From: Lepidurus packardi
Lineage: Eukaryota > Arthropoda > Branchiopoda > Notostraca > Triopsidae
Direction of reading: 5' to 3'
Length of the DNA stretch: 64,000 bases
Assembly: GCA_023053545.1 (NCBI GenBank)
Contig: JAKZAN010000006.1
Span: 4,469,001-4,533,000, forward strand
In this document: piece by piece, positions 16,401-27,434 of the stretch
How the letters are laid out: every line of letters begins with the position of its first letter
Numbering within the stretch: position 1 is the first letter of the stretch
Made by a program: the position numbers and the translations under genes
The notes under the pieces: model-generated
What the model saw: the letters and a program-made list of their open reading frames with translations, nothing else
Told to the model about the DNA's origin: nothing
The model's database searches: none

Positions 16401-19400
16401 TAGGATTTGCTTTTACGGAACTTCGTTTTTTTTGTAAATTTAAAGTGACAAGGAAGATGCGTGAATGCCCGCCAGGTGCGACACTTCAATAGTAAACAGC
16501 AAGGGGCTTGGAAGAGGATGCACTTTTAAAAGTGGGGCATGTACCCATATTCTATGAGCCAGGGATTTGTGGGGCAGGTATACGATCGATCTTTCCAGCT
16601 GGTTAATGAAAAGATGAACTTGATGAAAAGCAAACTCATTATTATTCCTTCTAGGCGTTACTGAAGTGCTTTTCGGTCCATTTTGCCAAGGAGCGTTAAA
16701 TTTTAAACTTGACCGTACCTTGTCGTGCCTTGCCTGAACCGTACTGTATGTACGTCAAATACGTTCTTCAATACTTTAGTTTTTTTTTCTTTTTTTATGG
16801 GCTTGACTGGCCTTGCAGTTTTTTCAGTTTATGTTTCATTACCAAAGTTGGTAAAGTTAACAATGGCCGACCCAGCAGTTTGACCTTTATTGTTAGGATG
16901 ATCGTGAATGACATCAGTTGGTTTTGTCTGTGGGTTTCCCAGTTTTGGAGCATAATAACTAGATGACGGCAAAAAAGGCACGACATGTACAGGGTAGGGC
17001 CTTCCTTAATTATGCATGATGGGACATCGAGCACAATATTTCGGGATTTATTACAGAGCTTAGTACTTCCGCAGTCATCTTTTTGTTACTCGAGTGGGTA
17101 CTTTTTCTGAGGGTAGGGTATAAATATATAAAAGAGAAAAAAGAGAGAAAAAAATGTTTCTTCAAGGGAAGGTCCTATCGTACCCAAACCAGAGAACATC
17201 AACGCAAAACCGGTTTTCTTTGTAAAGTTATCTTGGTGCCCTCAAGACCGATTTCTGCGGACTAACTACAGCGTAAAGGGGTCACAAGGACTCTCCTTTG
17301 AAAAAAGAATCAACACGCTGCTGTCCTCCGCTTATGGTCAGTTCCTCAGTTGACCCGTGAACTAATTGCAGTAGTAAGACCCCGCCCCCTTCTTTCAAAG
17401 TTGCACCTGCATCGTGTCATTACCAAAGACGTGACAACGAGCATGACATACTTATAGCATAGTTTCTCACCCGATTTGGGGACGCTTCCCAATTGGAAAC
17501 TGATTTGATTCCGAGATTTAGTTACTTTGGTTCCACGTTCCATTTTACTTGTTTTAAAAGCGAAATTTCAAGAGCTGAAATCAATTTCGAGTCACGTCAT
17601 ATCCTGTTTTTTTTTTGTTTTCTTACAAGTTTTGTGATTTCTTGATTTTTAAAAATAAAACTTTTTAATAATTAAACATGATTGAACATGATTTCTAATA
17701 ATTAAACATGATTGGATTAACATTCATTACCAAGTGACAATGAGGATGCAAAGCTGAATTAGTAAAACTCAACAGTGCGATAAATACATGAAGCGTGGGC
17801 AGCAGATTAGATTGCCAGTGCTGTTCGCGATAAAAATTCGTACACTGTACGAATACTGCACCAAAGACCGGTTTCTTTGGGTTAATTTCGCATCCGCACT
17901 CAAATGCGCGTTTCCGCGGCCTCGTGCTGGATAACGGTACCGCGAGGACAAGCGAGACAAGGCAAATCGTTGTGTTGGGGCTTGTTCGCAGGGAAAAGCT
18001 TTTCCCTATGGTAAATACTTGCACCCAGTGTAGTGAAAAACAAAATGCAGAAGTCGTAGTGCAAAAAAAAGAAGACAGCATGAAGGTTTCCCAGAAAGAC
18101 ATGCTTAGCGATGTTCTATGGAAAACGTTGATGTAGTTCATTATGGAGAAAGTTAGATTAAGATTTAGTTGTTTTTTGCAGTCCGGCATTCGAAAACGTC
18201 ACAGTACTGCCTTTTGTTCTCGTTTGATGGTCATCGAGGACACTGAATTTCCTTCATCAGATCTTGCCATAGGTCAAAGTTGAGCTCTCTGCCCCCCCCA
18301 AAAAAAAGATCAAAAGGAAACGGGAGAAAGCACAGATGACGAAACGTCCTTTCCCTTAATGAGTGGGGTATGTACTCTTTTTGACATTCCTGAATAGACT
18401 CGAATTCTACCCAGTTGTTGACTCGTTTTTATTGTTTCGTTTTTTCTACAGGACAAAAATGACATAAAAAAGAATAAGGGAAATCTGTAGTAAAGCGCTC
18501 GATTCAACGGAAAAGAAAGGGGCAACCAGGGAGGGAAAACATGCTATAGAAAGCATTCCACTACGCAACCATAACAATGCAACTGATGCCGTAGTAATGC
18601 CCACTATGTAAAAACCCTGGGAACGTCACGTGATGCGCGGAAATTGCATTTGCCAGGATTTTCCGCATGTCCGCGTATGGATGTTCGGTGAAAGAAAGCG
18701 CCTAAGAATTGCATGGTTGAAACTCGGTAAAAAAATTCATAGTTGCGCACAGCACTACATATTTCATCGTTACCTTGCCCACACAAAGTACAACCATTTT
18801 GATTATGCAAGTTCTTATTATTCATTTCCAATACTTGAGAACAACCTTTCACCAGTAAATAATAACCTAACGACTATCCTGTTGTCCTTGACGATTAAAG
18901 GAAGAACATGCAATGGGCGGGAATACACTTTATAAGCATTCCTTAGTATCCTTTTCCTTCGATTGTCGTTATAAGTAATTACATTAATTACCGCGTGTTC
19001 TGGATGTATTATAGTACAGTACAATTACTTAGGATATTGTACTCACAATTTCTTGGCGCAGTACGCCGAGTTTACGGTTGAGTTGCGACTCTTTGTCGTC
19101 AGGGTGATGGTACACGGGATTGGATTGCCTTGTTGTCCACGAGTCCAACGACTCACGCCGTTTCTCGAAGAATTCCTTACACGCGTAAGGTAGCACATCA
19201 TCAGGGTCCTCGAAAGAATCCCAACAAGCTGAGTCAGTGCTGGTATTACTCCAGGATGAATCACCTGCAGTCGCAATCTTTAGCCTAAGCGTATGATGCT
19301 GACCAGGAGTGGGCACAATGGTTTGCTCCGAGTTAATAATATTCACGATAGTTTTCGCCGATCCTGACTCGTAAATCACATGTTCGCGCTCACTTCCAAT

Positions 19401-19496
19401 ACCGTTACCAGTAACAGCATACATTGTCATTCCGTCGTCACTTCCCTTTGCAATAACCGTCGTTTTGGCGCAACTCGGCTTCATGTTCACATCCAT
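13452..19496 (-). CDS. Leucine-rich adaptor protein, LURAP1/FAM89 family-like
   Basis: Three exons: 19047-19496 (start codon 19494-19496), 14599-14811 and 13452-13742, giving 317 residues. The join of exons 1 and 2 produces the family core, LNRKLGVLRQEIASLVQQDD followed by ALFRQLLSLHASITALRE. This is a leucine-zipper-like helix matching LURAP1, LURAP1L and FAM89. An acidic/Ser stretch (DDDEDEDSPSPSPW) and a Ser-rich tail with QSSYDSGIQGSEPSDGEVFV follow. Vertebrate LURAP1 links MRCK kinase to myosin-18A in lamellar actomyosin. The -EVFV end could be a PDZ ligand, which is inference. An in-frame TAA upstream supports the start. Intron 1 is 4.2 kb, the longest in the window. Confidence 0.72.
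15115..15659. repeat. Two pairs of dispersed direct repeats
   Basis: A segment at 15115-15175 (gatttacattttattag, then tttcggtattttaaggat) recurs with changes at 15564-15624. A second segment at 15511-15550 (aaacagctcttttatcttgc) recurs at 15618-15659. The copies interleave, which suggests a small local duplication followed by divergence, or fragments of a repeat family. Confidence 0.7.
15308..15346. repeat. Short interstitial TTAGG-type tract
   Basis: Two clusters of the pentamer TTAGG lie at 15308-15321 and 15333-15346, separated by degenerate units. TTAGG is the usual arthropod telomere repeat. This tract is too short and too internal to be a telomere. Confidence 0.6.
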
Positions 19497-20807
19497 GACA
19501 TAACGATTTTTCCAAACTTACTCTCACAGGAAACTTTTCATTCAGTTACGTAAGTTAAAACTCCTCTTCACATTATACTTGCGTGTCTAAATGAAACAAC
19601 ACGTGGTGTGAGAGAAGTAGAGAAGTAGAACGAACGTTGGATACGTCTGACTCTTCTGAGAGAGTTGACTTGACTGAGAAAAAGGACTGCAGGGAAGGCA
19701 AATACTCCAACTTGCATACCTGTGGATGCGTATGTGTTACCTGTTGGGTGTCCCGAGGTGCTTTTTTACCTTTTCCCCTTACCTTTTCTTTAGGTTTCTG
19801 TTTGTGTTTCTGCAAGTTAAAAGCACTCACTGCCGAGATGCAAGATACTGGTATCTTGTGGTTTGAAGTAAAAAGCACTTGCTGTGGTGAATATGGCTGT
19901 GATGCTCTACTACCATTGTTGTTGGGATGCACTCCGATAACTAGTCATGGTCAAGGAACAATAGCAGTATACCCACTCTTTTACACCACTTGGCACATTT
20001 CCTTTTGTCAAGTCAACTTACAGTACACTCAACCACTTCGACTCTAAGCTGGGCCTTCTTTTGGGCTGCTCCAAGAGTCCCAAATCGCCACCGAGGACTT
20101 TCGTCACGGTTATTAGACGCCACAAAAGTTTCCTAATTGGCTTACGGGGCTTTTCTCTCTATAGAGAGAGAAAAATATCGTGGAACTAAAAAGGTGTCGC
20201 ACCAAAAGAAACGGTAAAAAATGAAGGAAAGCTGTTAAACTAGAGCGATATAAACCTACGATTGACTCATTCGAGCCAACCAAACCAGCCAGCCAAAATA
20301 TGTTCGATTCTTTGCGCTTTTTCGTTCACCTGTTTAATAACAAGGAAAGAAGAAGGAATATAGCTTCTGAATCCTATAGAAAGGGTAACGCCCCCATGAT
20401 TAGTACATGTACGTCGCCGTTTCGGATCATATAGTTCTTTACACGAGGTATGGCCTTGTCAGTATCAGTTAAACTGCTAACTAATAACTGCCGTCATTGA
20501 GGGAACTCGGCGTGTGGTTCCTGTTTATGGTGGTTGATTTTTTTAGCACCATGCACCTGCTTCTTCAATAACTGAATCCTCGGAAAAGCTTGAAATTAGT
20601 TTTGCAAGACTTCATTTTCTTGGTAATTTTTTTTTTTATTTTTTGGCAGCAGCGAAATTTTTTTTGGTCTATTTTTCTTTTCATCGGTACTAATACATTG
20701 CAACTGGGGAGGATTCAGAAATTTTCATGGAATAGAGCTCAATTAAATGAAATTTTCAATGAAATTCAGTAAATTTCATCAAGTTAATATTTCAAATGAT
20801 ATCTAAA
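19497..20807. other. Intergenic stretch upstream of the LURAP1-like gene
   Basis: About 1.3 kb between the LURAP1-like start codon and the Slob-like stop codon; both genes are on the minus strand. It should hold the promoter of the former and the 3' UTR of the latter. A near-palindrome (ctctctatagagag) lies near 20155-20170. No coding exon could be supported. Confidence 0.45.
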
Positions 20808-23800
20808 CTAGTTGCTATGAATCACTACCGTTTCCGAGTTCTCCGGCGACGTTATAACCAATAAAGGCGGATCGGGTGACGAGAGTGATGATGTATGAGC
20901 CTGCTTTACAAAGCTAGAGGCTGAAGCAAAAGCTACATCCACATTAAATGTTTCGCTAGGTGACTGCAAAGGCGTATGAAAAGCTTCCACAGGTTTGCTG
21001 CTGGGACGCGGGTGATAAGGCAACTCATGATCTACCTAGACCTTAGATCTGTCAATTACGAAAGTCTTGTACAGGTACTTAAGAAACAGAAGTTATTTTT
21101 TAAAGAATATTCTTTGGCCGTACCTGATAAAGAACTTCTCCATTACTGCTTGGCACCATATCCTGAAGCAACAATGAAGTTAGCGAAACTACAGGCGTAC
21201 TATAGGAAGAAGCAATAGACGGGAGATAAGCTGCACCAGGCGGCGCCACTGCTATTGCTATTGCTGCTGCTGCTGTCGTCGTCTTCAATTGTCCATTCTT
21301 CTTCGAAACGTTATTTTGGGCTCCATGTCCGTCGATGCTAAAGTGAAGAAAAGCGTTAGTTTTCCAAGGACTCTGTGTAAGATAAAATGCATTCATTGTA
21401 GGGTGAAAGGAAAGTGGAGTTTTAACAAGGATTTTCCGTGAGCTACCGTAATTTGTAAGATTTCTATAGCTTTCTAATACAGTTTGCCTAAGAGACTATA
21501 GGATATTAGGAAAAGCAGCCAGGCCGGGCAGTTAATGAAATTGCGTGAAAAGCCAGCAAGAATTGGGTGAAAAGTAGGGATTAAGTACCCGTTCCTTTGA
21601 GTTTAATGGTAGCAAATGAACCAGTCATCCTCTGAATAGTATCTGGTACTGTGTGTCGTTGTGAATTTTTTAATACAGAATTTTAGTTTTTATAAGAAAG
21701 ATTATAGTTTGTAAAAAAATAAAGTGTTTATGTTTTTGAGCTCGTTTTTTTTTAAAGTTACCTGGCCTCCGTACAGATGGATTCTAAAGATCCGTCCGAT
21801 TCGCCTGCCAACTCGAGCAAAGTTTCCGAGCGTGATCTTCGGCGTTCACTATTTCAAGATGATTGAATGATAAAACGTGCACAAGGGCATTTATAATAGG
21901 ATGAACCTTGTTGAATAGGAGCGGACTTGCTCTAGTAGAGTGGTGGAAGCTAGCGACAGTTTGGGATAGAAGAAGTTCTGGAACGAAGAAGAAAAACGGA
22001 TTAGAATTGTTTGCTTTTTCTTTCTCTGCCACTTTTCTATTCCTTTATTTTTATTTTACGTTTTGGCTCTTCAAAAGTCGTTAAAAGAATGAAGATTGTT
22101 ACTATTGTCAAGGGTTTTCTGCTCATTTTTTCTGTTTTAATTTTTTTCGTTTTGCAGTTTGGCTTTCAGGACTGGCAGGTTGGAATAGACCAAAAAAGGT
22201 AGAGAAAAGAAGTGTACAAGATACATACCTTGATTGACGGACAACGCATTTCACGAAGATCGATATTTCGGAAAAAGTCGAGCAAAGTGAGGGTTTTTAT
22301 AGACGGAAACCTTCCGCTAGGGTGATTGAAAATGAAGTCCAGTACGTCCAACACCTGTTACGTTTTCCATGTGCATGTTTTAATAAAACTGTCTTCTTTT
22401 GTGTGAATTAATTTTGTTTTCTATTTTTTGTTTATTTTTGAAGGTGCGAAGGAGCATTAAACTCACCTGTGGGTAGTTCTTGAGATCTTCCATGTGGCGT
22501 TGAGAAGGCCTGGGCGTGTACAACTCGTAGCCAGCACACATCTCAAACAGGACGTGTCCTTTGATAAAAGAAATGGGTATATTGTTAGCAACTCCCTTCA
22601 AATCCTCTTATCCTTTCTTTCAATTTTTAGTGCTTTTCAACGCAATTTTTGGTGTTGCCCTTATCTGGATAAAAGTGGATGCATTTACCAAAGCAAACAG
22701 AGTCTAATGCGCCCATATCGCCATCCAACAAGTTCTTGATGATGGGGTAAACGCGGGATGTATAGCCCAACAGCGTATTTTCAAAGCCGGTTAACCTGAG
22801 TTTGACAAAAGTGATAAATTAATTTATTTGTATTTATTCTTTTTTTAGAGAAGGAAAGAAGAAGAAAAGAGAAAAAAGTCTAACCGCGCTACTCCGTTCT
22901 GAATGATGATGTTGCCCGAGTGCAAATGGCCAAACGGCGGAAATCCACGTTCTTGCAAAAAGAGTAAAGCTTCCAGGATCTGTCTGCCTAAACGCTGGAC
23001 TTGCAGGAAGGGCAAACCTTCAGATCGTTGCCGGTACTTCTGGCTCCAGTCGTCTTGCCACCGACTCTGCAAAGCACGCAAGAGAAATGACCACACATAA
23101 ATAAATACGCAAATCTAGATAAATGCTCCTATATACCCGTATTAATTTGATTTAAAAAAATAATTGAAAATAAATAAATAAATAAAAAGTAAATAGAAAT
23201 GAAAAACTAAATAAATAACAAAACTAAATACACAAATCTACATAAAGAAAGACGCCTGTACTTGTTAATTTTGTTTATTAATTAATTAATATTAATTTTA
23301 AAATATAACTGCAAAAAAAAAATTTTAGAAAATTTTAATTTCGCTTTTTTAGCATTATGTTTCGGCTTGTTTAAGGACTTACCCTATAGATAAGGTCTTT
23401 GAGAGAGCCTTTGCCGTTGAAGGGAAAGACCGTGACGAGTACTGGGCGGGCCACTTCACAAGCTGATCCGTATAATGGAATGCCCGGTAGGAAATCCAAG
23501 TCCAGAATGGGATAAATATACGGGTGTTGCAGTGCTGCGAAGAGATCCAAGACTGCGTCCTGAGTATTGGTCGTAAAGGCCAACGGGGTGTACCCTGAAG
23601 CATTTTGTGGCACTAATGTAAGAAGACGCTCTGTTTTCAAAACCGTGTCCCGGACCATGAACCACTGCTTGTCAATACGGGAACCTACAATACAGCAAGA
23701 AAAAACTGATGAAAAAAGGTGTGGTCTTTTGCCAAGATTTGAAAAGACTCTTAAGCAATTCCCATCTCTTTTTTTTCTTTCTTTTTAAACAGAATAAAAG

Positions 23801-26800
23801 GTATATTGAGCTGTTAAAGGAGGCTGGGATAATTCCCAGAAATTAAACTTGCGAAGCGCATCTTTTCTTGTGGGAAATGATTCGACTGTATACATCAGGA
23901 CGGTCAAATAAAAGTGTAATTAGAGTATATATTAAGCACATGGTTGCGTGCTAAAAGAAGTCTCAAAGCGAGTAGGATATGGCATTTTCAGGCAGTTCCT
24001 ACAAGATATTGATCTCTGACATTGTAAGACTGAAAACTCCTCTACCTCTTGTGTATATCCTTGATCTATTCTTCTTTTTTTCTTTCCGTCAAGTTTCCGC
24101 ACTGATAAATACATGAGGAGCAGATTCTGCTCCAGCTGACTCGTTAAAGAGGAAAATGAAGATATCACATCGAACATTATATAGTCTGCGAGTATTAGAG
24201 AGTTTTATATAGACTGCGAGCATTAGAGAGTTACATAGACCCCTCCTTTGCGAGTAGAATAGTTTGCACAGTCAGAGAACCGATCACAAGAGAGAGAGGA
24301 CATGCTTACCAATATCGTGCAGCTGATCGAGCAATGTATATCTGCCCGAGCAACGAATGTATTGCCGGCATAAACGAGCTGCCATTTCGCGTACATCGCC
24401 TGGGGAACGTCGTTCCAACTCCAGATCGAAGTTTTCTTGCCCTTGGACCGTATTATAATCGCAATTGTTTTTCCTGCAAAGAAAAGACGTACACGCAAAT
24501 ATGAGAAAAAGGAGCGAGAAACGAAAATGGAAGATAAAACGAAGAAGGACACCAGAAAGGAGGGGCAACATTATGATCATGAGAAGACTTAAAACCACGC
24601 ATGGATAAAAAAGTACACACTCATGCTATGTATGTACTATACGGTATTCACCTGACCTTTACCCAAGCTTTTGTGTCCCCACTCCCCCCTTGTTAGGTTT
24701 GCAATCCTAAACGGTGGAGCTCCACCTATTGCACAAACTTCACTAGGTAATGATGTTGATTCTGCCATGTGCCGTAAACGAATATACTTGGGTGTTATAT
24801 TGACAAAAAAAGAACAAAAAAGTCCATTGCAAGCTTGGACCAGAAACTGAAGCCTTAGAACATAGAGCTTGGTAAGTTTTGCTTTGTTTCTTTTTCCATT
24901 TCTTATTCTATTTTTTGTTTCTGTTACGCTTTCCATGCTAGCTGATGTGATGGGAAACCAAAGGCTAAGGACGGGTAGCTATGTAACTAACTAATGATAC
25001 CTATAACTTCTTAGAAAGGTGCGTTCGACGTTCTTTTTATTGGCTTCGGCCTTGTTTGCGTGACCTACATTGATTAATAGAATACTGGGGAAGGACCACA
25101 TTAAGATGGCATGTTTGTGCTTTACGTAAGGTGGGTAGAAGAGGGGTACCTACGAGATGCACGCGGGTTAACCGGGTAGCGGGTGTATGAGGATGGATCA
25201 GCTAATAGGGGGCGAGCGAAAAGTGTTCGATTTAGTTAATTACCTGCCCGTTAAGGGTAATTGGAGCGAGCGGCTTTTGTGGCAAGAACTGTTTAAGGAA
25301 GGGGGATGGTAATGATCTTCAACTCCCAGACAAGCAAAAACTCTGTTAAGTGAGCCTTGATCTTCTGACAAAGCAGAATCACACTTGTGTCGGGTACTGT
25401 GCCTAGACTCACTGCCGGTTAAACTGCCTGAATCTGAGCACTTTTTGTTGCTTTGTAACTTCAAAGCGGTGGCTGCGCCTGTTCCTGCTGCTGCTGATGA
25501 GTTACACCTCCCCCAGTGATTACATTTCTGGTTGCGGTAGGAATGAGGCAGAGTTTCAGGCGCTTCTAACTCGGTTCGCAGCAATGTTCGCTTGGGTCGA
25601 ATACGCCGTGGCCACTTGTCGTAATTAACTTTGGGGTTCATGTAATTAAAACGATCGTGGCCTAGCTCCTCGTCACTTTCGTTACTGGCCAGTTTTTGTC
25701 TTGCCATAAAGCGGCGTCTGTACATGTTAAACATGGTTGAATTGTTGAATTACTAAAAAAAACTTGTGTCTCGACCCCAAAAGGTAGTACTTTCAAATCC
25801 CACTCGTTTTTCTTTCAGTACCGTAAGGTGATAGAATCACTGGGAATCGCGAAACGATCTTGTTTCGAGCGCGTTAGTAAGAGTCATAACCCTGCACAGT
25901 TGGCCTTTATCCCATCACTACCTGCCATCTAATAAAGGGTGAGCTGGCTGTTAGCCCAACTCATCGGAGGGACGCCGACGTCGCAACCCCAATGATAAAG
26001 ACATGGGTACCGCATGGAGTTTTCTAGCGTCGGCGCCGCGTGCCTTATTTGGTCGGAATTAAAGAGGGGACATCTAGAGCAAATCACTTGAAAGAAATCT
26101 TACTTCTCCCTCGTTGTTTTCATTTCAATTGTATTATTTTTTTACATTTTCTATGTGTTTGTTCTACATATAACAAGCATGCATAAACCGAATTAGCGAA
26201 GTATTTGTTATCTTTCTTGGGAAGAAAAAGTGAGTAATACTGTCATAGCTTGTTTGCAGTTTTCTTTAGGATAGAACACGCCTGTGGACCACTTCCACGA
26301 GTGCTTCGAGGAGCCCAAAAAACTCTTTTGAAAGCGAAGAACAAGGTGATGTTCAGCTTCGCAGTCAATTATTTTTAATTAAAGAGCCGCGACAAAAAAA
26401 AATGTGTATGTGATGCTGGGAAACTTCGTGAGCACTTGTATTTTGCGCATTTTTTAATTGTATTTTCTTGCACTTTTATTTGGCACCACTTTTGTGTGGA
26501 CTTTATTATTATTATTATTTATTTTTTGTAATTTTATTGCATGATTTTTTTTATTATGGGTTATTGTATACTCGCGATTTTCTTGTTCGTTTGGGGAATT
26601 GGTATTTCGTGATCTGCAAGGGGATGTATCCTTATGCATCCCGCATGATGGGGTAATTTAATTAATGGGATACGCTGTTTACCCCTGCGGGCTTGTAATG
26701 GGGGGAATGGGAGCAATCCTGGGATTTACTAACCAGTTTTGATGGTGTTAATTACTAGTCTTTATAAAGAGTGCCAGGTGCAGCTGACAGAAAACCAAAA

Positions 26801-27434
26801 ACGTGAAATCCTCTTAGCTCGGATGTAAACTTTGTTTTTTCTTCTTGTTTTGTTACCTATTTTTCCGCTGAACGCTCTCGAAGTAATTGTTGGTCACGGT
26901 ATGGAGTGACATGCAGGAGAAAAAGTTTACCATTGCCTCTAATCCTGTAGTGACGACATTAGTCCAGGCTTCGTGGGGGGTTCCAGTACGTTTGTTTTTA
27001 GCTCCGTGGTTGGGAGTATTGGGCGGATCTTCGTGGGCTTGTTTTCCTCGGCGGTGACAAGCGTTGATCCCCGTCCAAATGTCGTCCGCCGCATCGGTAT
27101 CTACCGAGGAGGTACACGTGTCCTGTTGTCCAATCATGGTTGAACAAGCGGTTGCACCTAGATGGCTACCAGTAGCGCCATGCAGCAACACAGAATGTTC
27201 TTTGGATTTGGATTTGCGGATCGAAGCATGCTTTATGGCACTGTTTGCTGATGGTTCGGCGACTACCGCGGATGCAATTAGACTGCTGCGCCGTTGTGTT
27301 GACCGCGAGCGACGTTTAAATTTGGGTTTGCTCGAGAGCAGCGAGTGGCCAAAGCCGTAGCGATCATGACCTGTCACTTCCATTTTGTAATTTGAGACAC
27401 GCTTTTCACCTTTGGGGACGTACATGTTAAACAT
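20808..27434 (-). CDS. Slob (Slowpoke-binding protein)/PXK-type pseudokinase with two alternative first exons
   Basis: Shared exons: 24310-24473, 23383-23684, 22885-23066, 22689-22795, 22467-22558, 22229-22354, 21907-21977, 21762-21848, 21124-21337 and 20808-21035. Alternative first exons are 25244-25734 (687-residue form) and 26857-27434 (716-residue form). Both end in AG before a GT donor, so each joins exon 2 in the same phase. The kinase-like core has SRIDKQWFMVRD, HPYIYPILDLDF, GKGSLKDLIYR, LGRQILEALLFLQERGFP and GHLHSGNIII. The catalytic loop lacks the HRD Asp and the DFG position reads GFE, so catalysis is unlikely. No PX domain is seen, which favours Slob over PXK. Drosophila Slob modulates the BK channel Slowpoke. 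The Ser/Pro/Ala-rich tail looks disordered. Exact naming is inference. Confidence 0.82.
25244..25734 (-). other. Alternative first coding exon 1a of the Slob-like gene
   Basis: Starts MFNMYRRRF, contains GHDRFNYMNP near residue 25, and ends in a phase-2 AG before the donor GTAATT. It encodes 163 complete codons that are basic, Ser-rich and probably disordered. The 21 bp around its start codon (25720-25740) are identical to those of exon 1b. Confidence 0.75.
26857..27434 (-). other. Alternative first coding exon 1b of the Slob-like gene
   Basis: Starts MFNMYVPKGEK, contains GHDRYGFGHS near residue 22, and ends in a phase-2 AG before the donor GTAACA. It encodes 192 codons, basic at the front and Thr/Asp-rich later. 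Sharing the start segment and the GHDR motif with exon 1a suggests an old exon duplication with separate promoters. Confidence 0.75.

Larger units (their letters stand above)
14812..19046 (-). other. 4.2-kb intron 1 of the LURAP1-like gene
   Basis: This intron interrupts the coding sequence between residues 150 and 151. It holds dispersed short direct repeats near 15.1-15.66 kb and a TTAGG-rich tract. There are several ORFs of up to 164 codons (e.g. 17695-18189, minus), but none resembles a known family or has splice support. No nested gene is evident. Confidence 0.6.

Noticed and set aside
17695-18189. 164-codon minus-strand ORF
   Set aside because: Lies inside the LURAP1-like intron, has mixed composition without family resemblance, and has no splice partners.
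21784-22032. 82-codon minus-strand ORF as Slob-like C-terminus
   Set aside because: It starts out of phase with the upstream exon. Splicing 21907-21977 to 21762-21848 closes the phases and continues into the next exons.
24637-24936. Possible third alternative first exon of the Slob-like gene
   Set aside because: It ends before a GT but in the wrong phase (complete codon) for the 24310-24473 exon, and it lacks the MFNMY/GHDR motifs.
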